Below are positions 61,901 through 64,000 of a DNA stretch of 64,000 bases, piece by piece (within the stretch, counting starts at the first letter, position 1; every line of letters begins with the position of its first letter). Below the pieces are notes generated by a model that did not search any database, was not told the DNA's origin, and saw only the letters and a program-made list of their open reading frames with translations. Source of the stretch: JACOMY01 sp046233115 (GTDB lineage: Bacteria > Pseudomonadota > Alphaproteobacteria > Kiloniellales > JACOMY01). The translations under genes and the position numbers were made by a program. Where the stretch lies: positions 347,807 to 411,806 of the forward strand of contig JBJXHM010000005.1 of NCBI GenBank assembly GCA_046233115.1, read 5' to 3'.

Positions 61901-63784
61901 GACGACGGCAGCATCAACATCGAGAGCTTCGACAACCTGGTCGGCCTGCGCATGCCCGATGCCATCGCCGCCTTCGAGGTGAAGGGCGAGACCTACATCG
62001 CGACCGCCAACGAGGGTGATGGCCGCGGCGACGACGAAGCACGCGTTGCCGACCTGGTCGAGGACGGCCTGCTGGATCCGGCCTTGGAAGCCGACCTGCT
62101 GGCCAAGGGCCTGATCGACGGCGATGAGGACAGCGACGTCGGACTGGAGCGTCTGACCGTCTCCACCCTGGACGGCGACACCGACGGCGACGGCGACATC
62201 GACGTCCTGCACGCCTTCTCCTCGCGCTCCTTCTCGATCTTCGACGCCACCGGCAAGCTGATCTTCGACTCGGGCGACGACTTCGAGCGGATCCTGGCCG
62301 AAGTCGCGCCCTATCGCTTCAACGACGACGATGGCGGCGACGGTGAGAACCGCTCCGATGCCAAGGGGCCTGAGGCGGAGGCCGTCACCACCGGCGAAAT
62401 CGACGGTCGCACCTATGCCTTCATCGGTCTGGAGCGCGATAGCGGCATCATGATCTACGACATCACGAAGCCGGCAGAGTCCTTCTTCGTGAACTACATC
62501 CCCGGCCGCTTCGTCGACTTCACGCCGGAAGACGAGGTCGCGGCCCACGGGCCGGAGGTCATCACCTTCATCCCGGGCTCCGAGAGCGAGAGCGGCAAGC
62601 CGCAGATCGCGGTCTCCTACGAGATCTCCGGCACCACCCTGCTTTATGACCTGGAGCTGACCCCGACGGGCAAGACCCTGGTCGGCACCAACGGTGACGA
62701 CCTCCTGGTCGGCAGCAAGGGCGAAGACGACATCAACGGCCGGGGCGGCGACGACGAGATCTTCGCCCGTGACGGGGACGACAACGTCAGGGGCGGGTTC
62801 GGCGACGACCGCATCGTGGCGGCCGGCGGCGACGACGACGTCTACGGCAGTGCCGGACGCGACACCATTGGCGGCGGCGACGGCAACGACACCCTGATGG
62901 GCGAAGGCGGTCGCGACAGCCTGAACGGCGGCAACGACAGCGACGAGATCTTCGGCGGTCGGAACGACGACCTGCTGCAGGGTCAGCGCGGTGGCGACTG
63001 GCTCTACGGCGATGCCGGCGACGACCGGATCGTGGGCCATCGCGGCCAGGATCTGGAGGTCGGCGGCGCCGGAGACGACGCCCTCTTCGGCGGCGAGCAC
63101 AGCGATCTGCTCTATGGCGGGAACGACGACGATCGGGCCTTCGGCGGTCATGCCCAGGATCAGATCTTCGGCGGCCTCGGCGACGATGCGCTCTACGGCG
63201 GGATCGGCAATGACGATCTCTTCGGTGGAGAGGGCGATGACAGCCTCGAGGGTGGCAGCGGTCTGGACTGGATTTCCGCCGGCAGCGGCAACGACAAGGC
63301 CTTCGGCGGCGACGGCTCCGACGAGATCTGGGGCGAGCGTGGCGATGACCTGCTGCGCGGCGGCAACGACGGCGACTACCTGAACGGCGGCGGCGGTGAC
63401 GACACCCTGCGCGGCGACGGCGGCAGGGACGAGCTGGTCGGCAATGCCGGTGATGACTCCCTGTTCGGCGGCACCGGGCACGATCAGATCTACGGCGGGC
63501 TCGGTGACGACCTCATCTTCGGCGGAGCCGGCAACGATGAGATGATCGGCAATGCCGGCGATGACAGCTTCGCCTTCACCGGAGACTTTGGCGACGACGT
63601 CATCCTCGACTTCAACGCTGCCAAGGACGAGATCCTGCTTGGCGGGGCGCGCAAGGCCGATGTCTCGGCCGGCAGCGATGCCGACGGCGACGTCGTGCTG
63701 ACCGTGGGTGCCGCCAACACCCATGGCACCATCACGCTCCAGGGCGTGACCGGTTTCGACCTCGACAGCATCGGCTTGCTGTAG
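58901..63784 (+). CDS. Secreted giant 5'-nucleotidase/phosphatase with RTX repeats
   Basis: 1627 residues from ATG 58901, with GGGGAG 7 nt upstream. Order: metallophosphatase (1 to about 400; Asp11 in LHASDLEGG, SAGDN at 47-51, GNHEFDAGTDLF at 157) with an EF-hand-like insert (DTNGDGFFDNDE, DVNGDGAKDYFEE, 91-132); 5'-nucleotidase C-terminal domain (about 470-660; NGGGIRAAIGEI); a beta-propeller 'choice-of-anchor I' region (about 735-1260; ITVSPDGQYAFASLQENNAIAKIDL); then about 20 RTX repeats. No signal peptide, so type I secretion is expected. Next to the phn cluster it should release phosphate from nucleotides or phosphoesters outside the cell. Confidence 0.9.
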   Translation: MFKLQILHASDLEGGVDAIENAPHFAAIVDAFEQEAEADGVASILLSAGDNYIPGPFYNAGGDFALNDTFEGFYNELFGLIDTSKLDAAIDTNGDGFFDNDEIQVAIDQGLVTFDEIYTTDVNGDGAKDYFEEIDNSEGRLDVAIMNALGVDASAIGNHEFDAGTDLFENAINYDSEEGNDLSLGRYGNVNYLQEVDTAGVQFPYLSANLDFSQDFDVGELFTNQILNASTFASDLLSARVDPADPFQVGSDSNDAKIAPATILTVDGEQIGVVGATTQLVSQISSTGTIEDVSSPGTNDMAALAAVLQPVIDELTAQGVDKIILTSHLQQIALETELAGLLHGVDVIIAGGSDTILADDNDRLRAGDSAADSYPVETTDADGNPTVIVSTDGEYSYVGRLVLEFDNAGHVKTGSIDEAVSGSYATDEQGVLEVTGETDIDDALANSELGTQVKNLTQEVTAIVTALDGDIAGRSEVFLNGRREVVRTEETNLGNITADANLHAAQQFDDDVVVSIKNGGGIRAAIGEIVDNGDGTSSLEPTAANPVSGKEEGEISELDIDNSLRFDNQLVIVELSTAELKVILEHAVAATEAGNTPGQFPQVGGIHFSFDPTGTAQVLDADGNVVTAGSRIQSASLVDENGLTTRILVEDGKVVDDAPSSIKVVTLNFLADGGDGYPFPAFSGSVSMNMGEQEALSTYLTETFPASGAGFNIPDTEAGQDGRIQNLGERGDTVDAPVATQALSATVYAEFVGEGGEGASEVVAQEDGKLYVTNGALGRIDIFEIPANGGSQPQVAVASLDLTGLPGFDGVQSVAIKNGVVAAAISIEPVEEEVFGETTILSQKGIVALFDAQSLQLLSTVEVGNLPDQLTFTKDGNTLLVAGEGEKNEDSDHDDNPLGTIALIDVSDPANPEAEILDFTQYNGLEEAAREAGIRIRPDTSFGQDIEPEYITVSPDGQYAFASLQENNAIAKIDLSSGEIVKIFGLGTLDYSSESALDPLDDGSINIESFDNLVGLRMPDAIAAFEVKGETYIATANEGDGRGDDEARVADLVEDGLLDPALEADLLAKGLIDGDEDSDVGLERLTVSTLDGDTDGDGDIDVLHAFSSRSFSIFDATGKLIFDSGDDFERILAEVAPYRFNDDDGGDGENRSDAKGPEAEAVTTGEIDGRTYAFIGLERDSGIMIYDITKPAESFFVNYIPGRFVDFTPEDEVAAHGPEVITFIPGSESESGKPQIAVSYEISGTTLLYDLELTPTGKTLVGTNGDDLLVGSKGEDDINGRGGDDEIFARDGDDNVRGGFGDDRIVAAGGDDDVYGSAGRDTIGGGDGNDTLMGEGGRDSLNGGNDSDEIFGGRNDDLLQGQRGGDWLYGDAGDDRIVGHRGQDLEVGGAGDDALFGGEHSDLLYGGNDDDRAFGGHAQDQIFGGLGDDALYGGIGNDDLFGGEGDDSLEGGSGLDWISAGSGNDKAFGGDGSDEIWGERGDDLLRGGNDGDYLNGGGGDDTLRGDGGRDELVGNAGDDSLFGGTGHDQIYGGLGDDLIFGGAGNDEMIGNAGDDSFAFTGDFGDDVILDFNAAKDEILLGGARKADVSAGSDADGDVVLTVGAANTHGTITLQGVTGFDLDSIGLL

Positions 63785-63951
63785 ACCTGGATCAAGCGGC
63801 CGTGGGATACCCCGCGGCCGCCTCACCTTCCCATCGGGCGCCCCGTCGCTACGGCAGGGTGCCCGCTTTCTTTAAGGCGATTATATACCTTGCAAACACC
63901 CACTCCCTATGGGAGCATTCCCGGAAATCGCCTAACCGGGAGGATGTGCAT
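63785..63951. other. Intergenic region with hairpins
   Basis: A GC-rich imperfect hairpin (gcggccg...gcggccgc, 63797-63822) follows the RTX gene and may end its transcript. ccctatggga near 63905-63920 is a small palindrome before the next gene. Nothing else is seen. Confidence 0.5.
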
Positions 63952-64000
63952 ATGGAAAGTCCAGCCCAAAGGGACGTGGCTTACTTTTCGTTCACAGGGT
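63952..64000 (+). CDS. Start of a gene cut by the window end
   Basis: GGGAGG lies 8 nt before ATG 63952; the frame reads MESPAQRDVAYFSFTG and runs off the window. Too little is present to name it. Confidence 0.55.
   Translation, partial: MESPAQRDVAYFSFTG

Noticed and set aside
61898..63826. 642-codon minus-strand frame over the nucleotidase RTX region
   Set aside because: Same antisense effect of repeated Gly/Asp codons.

Overview
The window is GC-rich bacterial DNA with tightly overlapping operons. Gene families (TIGR03223-type phosphonate protein, PhnF-type regulator, large RTX proteins, peptide ABC transporter with amidase, dispersed palindromes that start with agagc) fit an alphaproteobacterium, probably of Rhodospirillales type. 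That placement is an inference from protein families and style, not from a marker gene. I see no rRNA or tRNA gene.

Layout. 1-6750 (minus): peptide-type ABC importer operon, read amidase - binding protein - two permeases - two ATPases, with a divergent AraC regulator at 7005. 8034-9830: a small unknown gene, a second AraC regulator and a decayed copy of the small gene. 9822-12388: MFS exporter and divergent LysR regulator. 12402-29196: a complete type I-E CRISPR-Cas locus, transcribed leftward as AraC regulator - cas3 - array 2 - (intergenic RNA module) - cse1 - cse2 - cas7 - cas5 - cas6e - cas1 - cas2 - array 1. Array 1 has 64 repeats; array 2 has 29 good repeats plus a decaying tail. A copy of the AraC/cas3 junction lies at the far end, so the whole locus sits between direct repeats. 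29339-32189: secreted SMP-30-like protein, LysR regulator, quinone oxidoreductase. 32307-37862: two convergent RTX proteins, one frameshifted in a G8 tract. 38432-41684: class III cyclase and octaheme cytochrome c. 41843-58694: phosphonate C-P lyase cluster (PhnF regulator; phnGHIJKL; phnCDE; TIGR03223 protein; phnM; HD-phnN fusion), split between phnL and phnC by a three-gene island with a KAP-type P-loop NTPase and a ureG scar. 58901-63784: a giant secreted RTX 5'-nucleotidase/phosphatase, which probably releases phosphate outside the cell and so complements the C-P lyase. A new gene starts at 63952.

Main discovery candidate. Between array 2 and cse1 there is a mini-CRISPR on the minus strand (23159-23246): two degenerate repeats that keep their hairpins by compensatory changes, exactly 32 nt apart. 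The first 23 nt of its pseudo-spacer match a site at 22864-22886 at 19 of 23 positions, with an AAG PAM directly 5' of it. The seed is unbroken except for position 6, which Cascade flips out, and the PAM-distal end does not match. This is the hallmark of a CreA-type antitoxin or cas-regulating RNA. Downstream of the target on the same strand lie a TATAAC box, an AGGAGG Shine-Dalgarno, a ten-codon mini-ORF and a perfect 14-bp terminator hairpin with a U-tract, as expected for a CreT-like toxin RNA. I read it as a CreTA-like addiction module, or a Cascade autoregulatory RNA, guarding a type I-E locus. All of it is sequence inference.
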